From Catenulispora sp. EB89 (lineage in GTDB: Bacteria; Actinomycetota; Actinomycetes; Streptomycetales; Catenulisporaceae), in contig NZ_JBGCCU010000005.1 in NCBI RefSeq assembly GCF_041261445.1, positions 310,001 through 374,000 on the forward strand: a stretch of DNA of 64,000 bases, given 5' to 3'. Numbering within the stretch: the stretch's first letter is position 1; every line of letters starts with the position of its first letter. Below the pieces are notes generated by a model. It made no database searches and was not told where the DNA came from. It worked only from the letters and a program-made list of their open reading frames with translations. Both the position numbers and the translations under genes were made by a program. Positions 8,360 through 16,114 of the stretch are shown here, in pieces.

Positions 8360-9304
8360 TCAGTCCTCGCTTCCGCGTCGTTCCAGCACGATGTAGATCG
8401 CGGAGAAGCAGGCCAGCACCAGCAGCATGATCACGCCGAGTGCGGCCGCAGTATTGAACTTGTTGTAATTGAACGCGTAGTTGTAGAGCAGGTAGACGAC
8501 CGTTGTCGTCGATCCTTCGGGCCCGCCGCCGGTCAGTACGAACGCCTCGGTGAACATCTGCATCGTCGCGACGATCTGCAGCATCGCCATCAGCGACAGG
8601 ATCAGCCGGGTTTGCGGGATGGTGACGTGCCGGATTCGTTGCAAGACGCTGCAACCGTCCAGTTCGGCCGCTTCGTACAGGTCGCCCGGAATCCCTTGCA
8701 GCGCGGCCAGGTACACCAGCGTCGCGGTGCCCATGTTGCCCCACGTCGAGACCACGACCAGGGAGGGCATCGCCGAGGACTTGGACGCCAGCCACTGTGA
8801 CTTGGGCAGGTGCAGGATGTGCAGCGCCTCGTTGAACAGGCCGAACCCGGGGTCCATGAAGTACTTGAACAGCAGGATGCCGGCCACCGGCGGCAGCATC
8901 ACCGGCAGGTAGACCAGGATCCGCAGATACCCCTGCGCGTGCCGGAACTCGTTGACGACGATGGCCACCGCGAACGGTGCGGCGAAGCCGAACACCAGGG
9001 CCAGGCCGCTGAACTCCAGCGTGTTGCGCCAGGCCTGCCAGAACTCGGGGTCGGCGGCGACCTGGCGGTAGTTGCCCAGGCCCACCCACGTGGTCTGGCC
9101 GCGGTGCACGCGCTGGAAGGACATGATGATCTCGCGGATCATCGGGTACCAGGTGAACAGTGCGAAGCAGACCAGCGCGCCGAACAGGAACGCGTGGGCC
9201 CGCAGGTTGCGGCCGGCGGCGCGACGCAGCGCCGTCCACGTCGACTGGCTGCCGCCGCGTCTCGTGGTGTCCTGCAGCCGCTCTGTGGCCAGGGCGTAGG
9301 CCAT
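8360..9304 (-). CDS. malF: Alpha-glucoside ABC transporter permease, MalF type
   Basis: A 314-residue CUT1 permease. The first membrane segment (HAFLFGALVCFALFTWYPM) is near residues 37-55. The EAA loop is YEAAELDGCSVLQRIRHVTIP, and the hydrophobic C-terminal segment is GVIMLLVLACFSAIYIVLE. It pairs with MalG to form the membrane channel. It lacks the large periplasmic loop of E. coli MalF, as usual for Gram-positive homologues. An AAGGA/GGAG-rich stretch precedes the ATG. A strong hairpin separates it from malE. Confidence 0.9.
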   Translation of the reverse strand: MAYALATERLQDTTRRGGSQSTWTALRRAAGRNLRAHAFLFGALVCFALFTWYPMIREIIMSFQRVHRGQTTWVGLGNYRQVAADPEFWQAWRNTLEFSGLALVFGFAAPFAVAIVVNEFRHAQGYLRILVYLPVMLPPVAGILLFKYFMDPGFGLFNEALHILHLPKSQWLASKSSAMPSLVVVSTWGNMGTATLVYLAALQGIPGDLYEAAELDGCSVLQRIRHVTIPQTRLILSLMAMLQIVATMQMFTEAFVLTGGGPEGSTTTVVYLLYNYAFNYNKFNTAAALGVIMLLVLACFSAIYIVLERRGSED

Positions 9305-9347
9305 CGTGTCGACTCCGTTTCCTTGTTTCCCTCAAGCGCTCCGTGGG

Positions 9348-9385
9348 GGCGGCCGGTCCCCGTCCCTCAACAGGGACCGGCCGCC
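9348..9385 (-). terminator. 13-bp stem-loop between malE and malF
   Basis: A perfect inverted repeat: GGCGGCCGGTCCC at 9348-9360 and its complement at 9373-9385, with a 12-base loop. It lies between the malE stop and the malF start and has no T-run. It is more likely a partial terminator or 3' mRNA stabiliser that favours the binding protein over the permeases than a full terminator. That role is inferred from the common arrangement in mal operons. Confidence 0.7.
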
Positions 9386-9402
9386 TGCCGCGGATCGCGG
9401 CG

Positions 9403-10845
9403 TTACTGGTTGGCCAGGATCGAGTTGACTTGCGACTCGGCGGTGCTCAGGAGCTTGGCCGGATCGGCGTTGGCGTTGGTCATCGCCGCCGACATCGCGG
9501 TGTCCAGGACCTTGTAGAGCTGCTGCGCCGCCGGGGGTTCCAGGACCGGCGCGATCGGGTTGTCGACGAAGTCCGTGTACTGGTCGATGGGCAGCGTCGC
9601 CGAGGTCTTCAGGTCCGACTGCACCTGCGTCATCTGCGCGGACGACGGGTTCCAGAAGAACTTCTGCGGCAGGCCGATCGCGACCGGCTTGTCCGGAGCC
9701 GCCAGGGCCTTGTCACGCGCGAAGTCGAACTGGCCCTTGCCCGGGGTCAGGTACTCGAACGTGATCCAGGCGATCTCCGCCTTGATCTGGTTCGGGGTCA
9801 GACCCTTCTTGAAGTAGTACAGGTCGCCGCCGGCCAGGGTGCCGGTGGCCGGCCCCGTGCTGCCCGGGATCGGGCCCATGCCGTACAGCTTCGGGTCCGC
9901 GCCGAGGACCTCGACCAGGTGCTGGATCACGTCCGGGGCGCCGAGGAACATCCCGACCTTGCTGGTGGCCAGGGGCGGGAAGGCGTCGGCCCACTGGGTG
10001 ACCGGTGTCGGGCCGATGCCGCCGTCCTTGAACCGCATGTCGTGCAGCCGCTGCAGGACCTGCTTGCCCTGGTCGGTGTTGAAGGCGGCCTTGGTGCCGT
10101 CGGAGTTGACCATCTGGCCGCCGAGGCTGTCGATCTCCCCGGCGAAGTGCCAGCCGCCGGTGTTGCCGCCGCTGTAGTCCTCGTAGCCGCTGACCCCGCC
10201 GCCGAGGGCGGAGATCTTGGCGGCGTCCGCCTCGACCTCGTCCCACGTCGTCGGCGGCTTGTTCGGGTCCAGGCCGGCCTTCTGGAACAGCGAGCGGTTG
10301 TAGATCAGGCCCTCGGTGTAGAAGTTGATCGGCAGCGAGTAGGTCTTGCCGCTGTCCTGCAGGTTCTGCTTCACCCCGGGGAGCAGCTGCGACCAGCCCG
10401 GGACGGTCTGGTCGTTGACGTAGGCGCTGATGTCGGTCGTGTCGCCGGAGTCCAGGACCTGGTTCTTGTCCGTGAAGTAGGCGTGGAAGGCGCCGGTCTC
10501 GTTGTGCGCCTTCAGGCTCGCGGTGAACTGCGGGGGGTCCTCGACCTGGCCCACGTAGGGCTTGGCGTTCACCGTGACGTTCGGGTACAGGATCTTGAAC
10601 GCCTGGAGGTCGTCGGCGTAGGCGGCCTTGTTCGCCGCCTGGTCCGCCCCGGGCGCGCCGTCGATGGTGATGGTCACCGTGGCGTTCGGGTCCAGCGGCT
10701 TGCCGTCGGCGACGCCGTCGGCGGAGTTGCCGGAGCCCTTGTTCGAGGAGCCCTTGCTGGAACTGGACGAGCAGGCTGCGCCCGCCATGGCTATACCGGC
10801 CGCCGTGACGAGCGCGACCATCGTGCGTGATGCGTTGCGTTTCAT
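9403..10845 (-). CDS. malE: Alpha-glucoside ABC transporter solute-binding lipoprotein
   Basis: A 480-residue extracellular sugar-binding protein (SBP_bac_1 type). The N-terminus has basic residues, a hydrophobic core (TMVALVTAAGIAMAGAAC) and a lipid-attachment Cys followed by a Ser/Gly linker, so it is anchored to the outer face of the membrane. The ATG at 10845 is preferred over the GTG at 10854 because AAGGGG lies 8 bases before the ATG but abuts the GTG. It is first in the operon and divergent from malR. The binding specificity (maltose, maltodextrin or trehalose) cannot be read from sequence, but synteny supports a maltose-type alpha-glucoside. Confidence 0.9.
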   Translation of the reverse strand: MKRNASRTMVALVTAAGIAMAGAACSSSSSKGSSNKGSGNSADGVADGKPLDPNATVTITIDGAPGADQAANKAAYADDLQAFKILYPNVTVNAKPYVGQVEDPPQFTASLKAHNETGAFHAYFTDKNQVLDSGDTTDISAYVNDQTVPGWSQLLPGVKQNLQDSGKTYSLPINFYTEGLIYNRSLFQKAGLDPNKPPTTWDEVEADAAKISALGGGVSGYEDYSGGNTGGWHFAGEIDSLGGQMVNSDGTKAAFNTDQGKQVLQRLHDMRFKDGGIGPTPVTQWADAFPPLATSKVGMFLGAPDVIQHLVEVLGADPKLYGMGPIPGSTGPATGTLAGGDLYYFKKGLTPNQIKAEIAWITFEYLTPGKGQFDFARDKALAAPDKPVAIGLPQKFFWNPSSAQMTQVQSDLKTSATLPIDQYTDFVDNPIAPVLEPPAAQQLYKVLDTAMSAAMTNANADPAKLLSTAESQVNSILANQ

Positions 10846-10930
10846 GCGTTTCACCCCTTCGTTCGTTGTCTGGGGAGGTGCCGTGCCGCAGTCATCGGCG
10901 TGCCGCGAAGGTACAGCCGTAAACAGGCGA

Positions 10931-11102
10931 CTGCAAGAGTCTGATGAAAAATCGAAAGAACACGACTAGGTTACGGATGATCCACTCAGCCCTCTGACGG
11001 CTGGTCGCGGCGTCACCGGAGGCTTGCGGACGGATCTTGGAATCTTGCGCGAGTTGGCGCGAACCCATCGCGTTCTTACCGATTTCCGTTCTACTCTTGC
11101 GG
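10931..11102. promoter_or_regulatory. malE-malR divergent control region with four CTTGC repeats
   Basis: The region holds CTTGCAG on the minus strand (10931-10937), CTTGCGG (11023-11029), CTTGCGC (11044-11050) and CTTGCGG (11096-11102) on the plus strand. In Streptomyces, direct CTTGCAG repeats are the known target of MalR/Reg1 at malE and amylase promoters. The last copy ends one base before the malR start codon, suggesting autoregulation. The region also carries the likely malE promoter, but no convincing -35/-10 pair could be fixed. Confidence 0.6.
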
Positions 11103-11103
11103 T

Positions 11104-12165
11104 ATGACGAGCAGACTCGCCGAGGTGGCGCAAAAGGTGGGGGTCAGCGAGGCCACGGTGAGCCGGGTACTCAACGGCCGACCAGGGGTTTCCGAGAGCA
11201 CCCGCACGGCGGTGCTGACCGCGTTGGACGTGCTGGGGTACGAGCGGCCGACGCAGCTGCGCGGCGAGCGGGCGCGGCTGATCGGGCTGGTCCTGCCGGA
11301 ACTGCAGAACCCGATCTTCCCGGCGGTCGCCGAGGTGGTCGGCGGCGCGCTGGCGCAGCGCGGCTTCACGCCGGTGCTGTGCACCCGCACCGCCGGTGGC
11401 CTGTCGGAGTCCGACTACGTGACGATGCTGCTGGACCAGCACGTCTCCGGCGTGGTCTTCGCCGGCGGCCACTTCGCCGAGGACGAGGCCCCGCACGAGC
11501 ACTACCACCTGCTGCGCGAGCGCGGCATCCCGGTGGTCCTGTTCAACGCCGCGGTGGAGCACCTGGAGCTGCCGCAGGTCTCGACGGACGACGCGGTCGC
11601 GGTGGAGCAGGCCTTCGCGCACCTGGCGTCCCTGGGGCACGAGCGCATCGGCCTGGTCCTGGGCCCGGAGGACCACGTCCCCTCGCGCCGCAAGCTGGCC
11701 GAGTACCGCACGCAGTGCGAGAAGTACGGCCGCACGGTCGACGAGACGCTGATCGAGCACGCGATGTTCGCCCTCGAGGGCGGCCAGGCGGCGGCCTCCC
11801 GGCTGCTGCGCGTCGGCGCCACCGGCATCATCTGCGCGAGCGACCCGCTGGCGCTGGGCGCGATCCGCGCGGTCCGGCGCGCCGGCCTGCGGGTGCCGCG
11901 GGACGTGTCGGTGATCGGCTACGACGACTCGGCGTTCATGAACTGCACCGATCCGCCGTTGACCACGGTGCGTCAGCCCATTGAGGCGCTGGGGCGGGCC
12001 GCGGTGACGCTGCTGGTGAACCAGATCGAGGGCGCCCGGGTGGCGGCGGAGGAGCTGTTGTTCGAGCCGGAGCTGGTGGTGCGGGGGTCGACGGGGTCTG
12101 TGGTGGGGCGCGGGGGCGGGATTGAGGTTGACGGGGAGGAGCTGGTGGAGGTGGGGGAGGGGTAG
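11104..12165 (+). CDS. malR: LacI-family maltose regulator MalR
   Basis: A 353-residue LacI/GalR repressor. The N-terminal HTH is canonical (RLAEVAQKVGVSEATVSRVLNGRPGVS), followed by the hinge helix and a periplasmic-binding-protein-like sensor domain. It ends in a Gly/Val/Glu-rich tail. It is divergent from malEFG-aglA and expected to repress it until a maltose-type inducer or its metabolite binds. No ribosome site is visible before the ATG, and a CTTGCGG repeat abuts it, so the message may be leaderless. The stop lies 2 bp from the convergent toxin gene. Confidence 0.9.
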   Translation: MTSRLAEVAQKVGVSEATVSRVLNGRPGVSESTRTAVLTALDVLGYERPTQLRGERARLIGLVLPELQNPIFPAVAEVVGGALAQRGFTPVLCTRTAGGLSESDYVTMLLDQHVSGVVFAGGHFAEDEAPHEHYHLLRERGIPVVLFNAAVEHLELPQVSTDDAVAVEQAFAHLASLGHERIGLVLGPEDHVPSRRKLAEYRTQCEKYGRTVDETLIEHAMFALEGGQAAASRLLRVGATGIICASDPLALGAIRAVRRAGLRVPRDVSVIGYDDSAFMNCTDPPLTTVRQPIEALGRAAVTLLVNQIEGARVAAEELLFEPELVVRGSTGSVVGRGGGIEVDGEELVEVGEG

Positions 12166-12167
12166 GG

Positions 12168-12407
12168 CTAGAGGGCGGTGCCGATCTTCCACACGGTGAT
12201 GGTTGTCGTGCCGTCGTCGTTCGGCTCGGCGGCGATCTCGTAGGTGATCCGGAGCCAGCCGACGTGGAGGCGGCCGACGCTTCCGTGCTGCGGTTGGGGA
12301 TTGCTTCGGAGATCGTTGAGCGAGGCGTACACCGCGCGGCGGTCGTCGGCGTCCAAAGAGGCCAGGGCGCGAGCGGTGACGTCGTCGAGGATGACGCGAT
12401 AGGTCAT
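12168..12407 (-). CDS. RelE/ParE-family toxin
   Basis: A 79-residue protein resembling RelE/ParE toxins: YRVILDDVTARALASLD at the N-terminus, GRLHVGWLRITYEI in the middle (the RLR..WR..Y-type strand) and a terminal VWKIGTAL strand. The family cleaves ribosome-bound mRNA (RelE) or inhibits gyrase (ParE); which applies here is not clear. The start overlaps the antitoxin stop by 4 bp (ATGA), the typical antitoxin-first, coupled organisation. Confidence 0.8.
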   Translation of the reverse strand: MTYRVILDDVTARALASLDADDRRAVYASLNDLRSNPQPQHGSVGRLHVGWLRITYEIAAEPNDDGTTTITVWKIGTAL

Positions 12408-12703
12408 GTGCCGCGCGCCGCCTTGGTGACGATGGTGTCGAACTCCTCGAACGGCATGTTCGTCATGTCGCCGATGACGACCGGCGGCTTGCCGGACGCG
12501 GCGGCGGCGGCCTTCGCCTCGGCGATCTCCCGGGCGATCTCGGCGGCCTCCAGGCGGGCGAACTCTTCGGCGTCCTCGGGCGAGATGAGGACGGCGGCGG
12601 GCCGGCCGTGGTCGGTGATCGCGATCCGCTCGTGGCCGTGCCGGGCGCGAGCGGCCAGTTCGCGCAGCTGTCCACGGGCCTCGGTCATCCCTATCGTCAT
12701 CAT
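12404..12703 (-). CDS. Phd/YefM-family antitoxin
   Basis: A 99-residue antitoxin. The Phd/YefM N-terminal DNA-binding fold is MTIGMTEARGQLRELAARARHGHERIAITDHGRPAAVLIS, conserved through the beta-hairpin; the acidic C-terminal half (PFEEFDTIV) would wrap the toxin. An upstream ORF start at 12769 is possible, but the family N-terminus begins at the double Met here (12703 or 12700). There is no clear ribosome site. A TACACT -10-like box 6 bases upstream suggests a leaderless message. Confidence 0.8.
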   Translation of the reverse strand: MMTIGMTEARGQLRELAARARHGHERIAITDHGRPAAVLISPEDAEEFARLEAAEIAREIAEAKAAAAASGKPPVVIGDMTNMPFEEFDTIVTKAARGT

Positions 12704-12709
12704 GCCCAC

Positions 12710-12737
12710 AGTGTACGCAGTGCTAAAAGTGCGCACA
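12710..12737 (-). promoter_or_regulatory. Promoter/operator of the RelE-type module
   Basis: TACACT on the minus strand (complement of 12710-12715) fits a -10 box placed for transcription from the antitoxin start. Two similar 10-mers, AGTGTACGCA (12710) and AGTGCGCACA (12728), recur 18 bp apart, and GTGCGCAC is a perfect palindrome. Autoregulation by the antitoxin is inferred from the family. Confidence 0.4.
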
Positions 12738-12784
12738 TTGCGCGCCCGTCGGATACCGAGCCGCCCCACCCCTGCGTGCTACCG

Positions 12785-12797
12785 TTTTGGATCCAGT
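12785..12797 (+). promoter_or_regulatory. Candidate GntR operator upstream of its own gene
   Basis: TTTTGGATCCAGT with the palindromic core TGGATCCA at 12788-12795, 27 bp before the GntR gene start. The identical 13-mer occurs inverted in the CoA-transferase/gcdH divergent promoter at 14684-14696. Both the palindrome and its distribution suit an FCD-type GntR dimer. Confidence 0.65.
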
Positions 12798-12824
12798 TCC
12801 GGGCAGTTCAGGGTGGGAGGCGTT

Positions 12825-13481
12825 GTGGCCGAGGTGGGGTCGCGGCCGCCGACCGCGCAGCAGTTCGTGTTGGCCGAGGTGCGGCGGGCTATCACCGCCG
12901 GGGAGTTGGTGCCGGGGTCCGCTATCCGGCAGGAGGCTTTGGCCGAGCGGTTGGAGGTCAGCCGGGTTCCGTTGCGGGAGGCCTTGAAAACGCTTGAGGG
13001 CGAGGGCCTTGTCACCTATCGAGCGCACCGGGGGTATCGGGTCGTCGAGTTGTCGATGGCTGACCTGCGCGAGGTGTATCGGCTGCGGGAGATTCTCGAG
13101 GCTGAGGCGGTGCGGGCCGCGGTGCCGTTGCTCGATGACGCGGTGTTCGGGCGGCTCGAAGCCGCGCAGGCTGAAGTGGAGCGCGCCGCCGAGGAGGGTG
13201 CCGTCACGGAGATGGCGGCGGCCAATCGGCGCTTCCACTTCGCGCTGTTCGAGGCGGCGGGGATGCCGCGGTTGGTGCGGATCATTGGCACGCTGTGGGA
13301 CAGCACTGATGCCTACCGCTCCCTCTACTACGCCGGCGATGAGAACCGGCGGCACGTCGTGGCCGAGCATCGGGCCGCGTTGGCGGCGCTGCGTGCCGGG
13401 GACGCGGAGGGCGCCGTGCGGTGGTTCGATCGGCATCGCGCCGCCGCAGTGGAGACACTCGCGGGACAGATAGAGAGTTAG
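12825..13481 (+). CDS. GntR/FCD-family regulator of acyl-CoA catabolism
   Basis: A 218-residue protein with an N-terminal winged helix (VLAEVRRAITAGELVPGSAIRQEALAERLEVSRVPLREAL) and a C-terminal all-helical FCD ligand domain with conserved Asp/His metal-site residues (FHFALFEAAG; HVVAEHRAALAALRAGD). GTG at 12825 was chosen because GGGAGG precedes it by 4 bases and the HTH starts right after. It sits next to a CoA-transferase and glutaryl-CoA dehydrogenase and shares with their promoter the motif TTTTGGATCCAGT, so it probably represses both them and itself. The effector is likely a dicarboxylate or its CoA ester (inferred). Its stop overlaps the convergent CoA-transferase stop by 4 bp. Confidence 0.87.
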   Translation: MAEVGSRPPTAQQFVLAEVRRAITAGELVPGSAIRQEALAERLEVSRVPLREALKTLEGEGLVTYRAHRGYRVVELSMADLREVYRLREILEAEAVRAAVPLLDDAVFGRLEAAQAEVERAAEEGAVTEMAAANRRFHFALFEAAGMPRLVRIIGTLWDSTDAYRSLYYAGDENRRHVVAEHRAALAALRAGDAEGAVRWFDRHRAAAVETLAGQIES

Positions 13482-14671
13482 TCCAGACGCTGAGCCAGCC
13501 ACTGCCGGATGGCGCCGCCGTCGGCGTCCAGCGCGGGTGGCGCGGCTCGGTAGGCGGCCGGCGTCGTACTGAAGCGCACCGGATGCGCGGTCTGCCGTAC
13601 GCCTCCGACCTCCACCGCCGCGTCCAGTCCCAGCCGGTCGGCGAGCGCGAAGGCGTCGGCGACGTCGTTGATCGGCCCGCACGGCACGCCGGCCTCCGTC
13701 AACGTTCTGAACCACTCCTCCGCAGGCCGGGCAGCCAGCCGCTGGTTCAGTTCGGGGATCAGCGCGTCGCGGTGCGCGACCCGCGACGTGTTCGTCGCGA
13801 AGCGCGGGTCGGCGGCGAGCGCCGGCGCGCCGAGCGCTGTGCACAGGCTGTGGAACTGCCGGTCGTTCCCGGCGGCGATCACCATCGGCCGGTCGGCCGC
13901 GTCGAAGACCTCGTACGGTGCGATGCTCGGGTGCCGGTTCCCCATCGCGCGCGGCACCACGTCGGCCGCGAGGTACGCCGAGGCGTGGTTCACCAGCCCC
14001 GACAGCAGCGACGTCAGCAACGACACCGACACCCGCTGCCCCTCCCCGGTGGCGTCCCGGTGCCGCAGCGCCGCCAGCACGCCGAAGGCCGCGTGCAGTC
14101 CGGTGATCACGTCCACCAGCGCCACGCCCGCCTTCGTCGGCTCGCCCGGCTCCCCGGTGACGCTCATCAGGCCGCCGACCGCCTGCGCCAGCAGGTCGTA
14201 GCCGGGCAGGTCGGCGCCCGCGCCGTCGCCGAAGCCGGTGATCGAGCAGTAGACGACTCCCGGGTTCTGCTCCCGCATCCGGTCGTAGCCCAGGCCCAGA
14301 CGTTCCATCGTGCCGGGCAGGAAGTTCTCCACCACCACGTCCGCGCGCCGTATCAGCTCCTGTGCCAGCGCCACGTCCTCCGGCGACCGCAGGTCCAGCG
14401 CGATCGAGCGCTTGTTGCGGTTCACCCCCAGGAAGTACGTCGCCGTTCCGTCGGCGGCGAACGGCGGACCCCAGGCCCGGGTGTCGTCCCCGCTGTCCGG
14501 CCGCTCCACCTTGACCACGTCCGCGCCGAGGTCGGCCAGCAGCATCGTCGCGTAGGGGCCGGCCAGGACCCGGCTGAAGTCCGCGACCAGGAGGCCGTGC
14601 AGGGCCGGGGTCGGGACCTGGGCCGGGGCTGCGTTTTCGGCCGGGGCCGCGGCTGGGTTCACGGCGTTCAT
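13478..14671 (-). CDS. Family III CoA-transferase (CaiB/BaiF), probably glutarate CoA-transferase
   Basis: A 397-residue class III CoA-transferase: LHGLLVADFSRVLAGPYATMLLADLGADVVKVE at the N-terminus, then the catalytic-Asp region (RNKRSIALDLRS...) and a GYDLLAQAVGGLMSVTG stretch. It moves CoA from a donor such as succinyl-CoA to a carboxylic acid. Its divergent partner is glutaryl-CoA dehydrogenase, so glutarate is the likely acceptor, as in human SUGCT; this is inferred from context. Starts at 14671 and 14683 are both possible; 14671 has GGTGG 5 bases upstream. The candidate operator lies immediately upstream of either start. Confidence 0.85.
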   Translation of the reverse strand: MNAVNPAAAPAENAAPAQVPTPALHGLLVADFSRVLAGPYATMLLADLGADVVKVERPDSGDDTRAWGPPFAADGTATYFLGVNRNKRSIALDLRSPEDVALAQELIRRADVVVENFLPGTMERLGLGYDRMREQNPGVVYCSITGFGDGAGADLPGYDLLAQAVGGLMSVTGEPGEPTKAGVALVDVITGLHAAFGVLAALRHRDATGEGQRVSVSLLTSLLSGLVNHASAYLAADVVPRAMGNRHPSIAPYEVFDAADRPMVIAAGNDRQFHSLCTALGAPALAADPRFATNTSRVAHRDALIPELNQRLAARPAEEWFRTLTEAGVPCGPINDVADAFALADRLGLDAAVEVGGVRQTAHPVRFSTTPAAYRAAPPALDADGGAIRQWLAQRLD

Positions 14672-14683
14672 GGCGGCCACCAT

Positions 14684-14696
14684 ACTGGATCCAAAA
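14684..14696. promoter_or_regulatory. Candidate GntR operator in the CoA-transferase/gcdH divergent promoter
   Basis: ACTGGATCCAAAA, the exact reverse complement of the 13-mer upstream of the GntR gene, with core TGGATCCA at 14686-14693. It lies in the 49-bp gap between two divergent start codons, where one bound dimer could silence both. Confidence 0.65.
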
Positions 14697-14720
14697 TCCA
14701 TTCTGTGGTGGAGTAGCCCC

Positions 14721-15896
14721 ATGCCCTCGAAGCCTGTGTCCCCCCTCGACCTCTTCGCGATCGACGGCCTCCTGGACGACGAGGAGCGCGCCATGCGCGA
14801 CCTGGTCCGCTCCTACGGCGCCCGCGAACTGCGCCCGCACATCGCCGACTGGTTCGAAGCCGGCGCGCTGCCCGCCCGCGACATCGCCCGCGGCCTGGGC
14901 TCCCTCGGCGTCCTCGGCATGCACCTGCACGGCTACGGCTGCGCCGGGACCAGCGCCCTGACGTACGGCCTGGCCTGCATGGAGCTGGAGGCCGTGGACT
15001 CCGGCCTGCGCTCGCTGGTCTCCGTGCAGGGCTCCCTGGCCATGTTCGCGATCTGGCGCTACGGCTCCGAGGAGCAGAAGCAGACCTGGCTGCCGCGCAT
15101 GGCCGCCGGCGAGGCGATCGGCTGCTTCGGGCTGACCGAGCCCGACTTCGGCTCCAACCCGGCCGGGATGCGCACCACCGCCAAGCGCGAGGGCGACGGC
15201 TGGATCCTCAACGGCACCAAGATGTGGATCACCAACGGGTCGGTCGCCGACGTCGCCGTGGTGTGGGCCGGGACCGAGGACGGGATCCGGGGCTTCGTCG
15301 TGCCCACCGACACCCCCGGGTTCAGCGCGCCGGAGATCAAGAAGAAGCTCTCGCTGCGTGCGAGCGTCACCAGCGAGCTGGTGCTGCAGGACGTCCGGCT
15401 GCCGGCCGACGCGATGCTGCCCGAGGCCGCCGGCCTGTCCGGCCCGCTCGGCTGCCTGGACGAGGCGCGCTTCGGCATCGTGTTCGGGGCGCTCGGGGCG
15501 GCCCGCGACTGCCTGGAGGCGGCGATCGCCTACACGCTGGACCGCGAGGTCTTCGACCGGCCGCTGGCCGGCTTCCAGCTCACCCAGCAGAAGCTCGCCG
15601 ACATGGCCCTGGAGCTCGGCAAGGGCATGCTGCTCGCGCTGCACCTGGGCCGGCTGAAGGACGCCGGCAAGCTGGACCCGCGGCAGGTGAGCCTGGGCAA
15701 GCTGAACAACGTGCGGGAGGCGCTGGCCATCGCGCGGGAGTGCCGGACCATCCTGGCCGCCAACGGGATCACGCTGGAGTACCCGGTGCTGCGGCACGCC
15801 AACAACCTCGAGTCCGTCCTCACCTACGAGGGCACGAGCGAGATCCACAGCCTGGTGATCGGCCGGGCGCTGACGGGGGTCTCGGCGTTCGTGTGA
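14721..15896 (+). CDS. gcdH: Glutaryl-CoA dehydrogenase
   Basis: A 391-residue acyl-CoA dehydrogenase. FAD/substrate motifs: AIGCFGLTEPDFGSNPAGM (about 128-146), WITNGSVADVAVVWA and SLRASVTSELVLQDV. The C-terminal YEGTSEIHSLVIGRALTG carries the catalytic base Glu at about 370, at the position typical of glutaryl-CoA dehydrogenase rather than short-chain enzymes. It oxidises and decarboxylates glutaryl-CoA to crotonyl-CoA in lysine/tryptophan/glutarate breakdown, passing electrons to ETF. ATG 14721 (GGTGGAG upstream) is preferred to an ORF start at 14670, which would run through the operator. Confidence 0.92.
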   Translation: MPSKPVSPLDLFAIDGLLDDEERAMRDLVRSYGARELRPHIADWFEAGALPARDIARGLGSLGVLGMHLHGYGCAGTSALTYGLACMELEAVDSGLRSLVSVQGSLAMFAIWRYGSEEQKQTWLPRMAAGEAIGCFGLTEPDFGSNPAGMRTTAKREGDGWILNGTKMWITNGSVADVAVVWAGTEDGIRGFVVPTDTPGFSAPEIKKKLSLRASVTSELVLQDVRLPADAMLPEAAGLSGPLGCLDEARFGIVFGALGAARDCLEAAIAYTLDREVFDRPLAGFQLTQQKLADMALELGKGMLLALHLGRLKDAGKLDPRQVSLGKLNNVREALAIARECRTILAANGITLEYPVLRHANNLESVLTYEGTSEIHSLVIGRALTGVSAFV

Positions 15897-15964
15897 GCGT
15901 CGTGTGAGCCTCGTGTGAGTGCGGCGCGGGAGCGTCCGGACTCGATCTTGTAGGGCGCTGATGC

Positions 15965-15993
15965 TTGGTCGCGCACTGTCCGTTGAATAGTGT
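15965..15993 (+). promoter_or_regulatory. Candidate sigma-70-type promoter for the carboxypeptidase gene
   Basis: TTGGTC at 15965-15970 and TAGTGT at 15988-15993, spacer 17 bp, about 120 bp before the start at 16115. The rest of 15897-16114 shows no other structure. Confidence 0.4.
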
Positions 15994-16114
15994 GTGGGGC
16001 GTGCTGAGCAGTGAGCCACCGAGGGCTGATGAGGGGGACGGCGTCGGCGGCGGGCGTCACGCGTCCGGCGGGACCGGGGTTTGGCGGGGCCGCTCGGCTG
16101 GAAACCCGGCAGGC

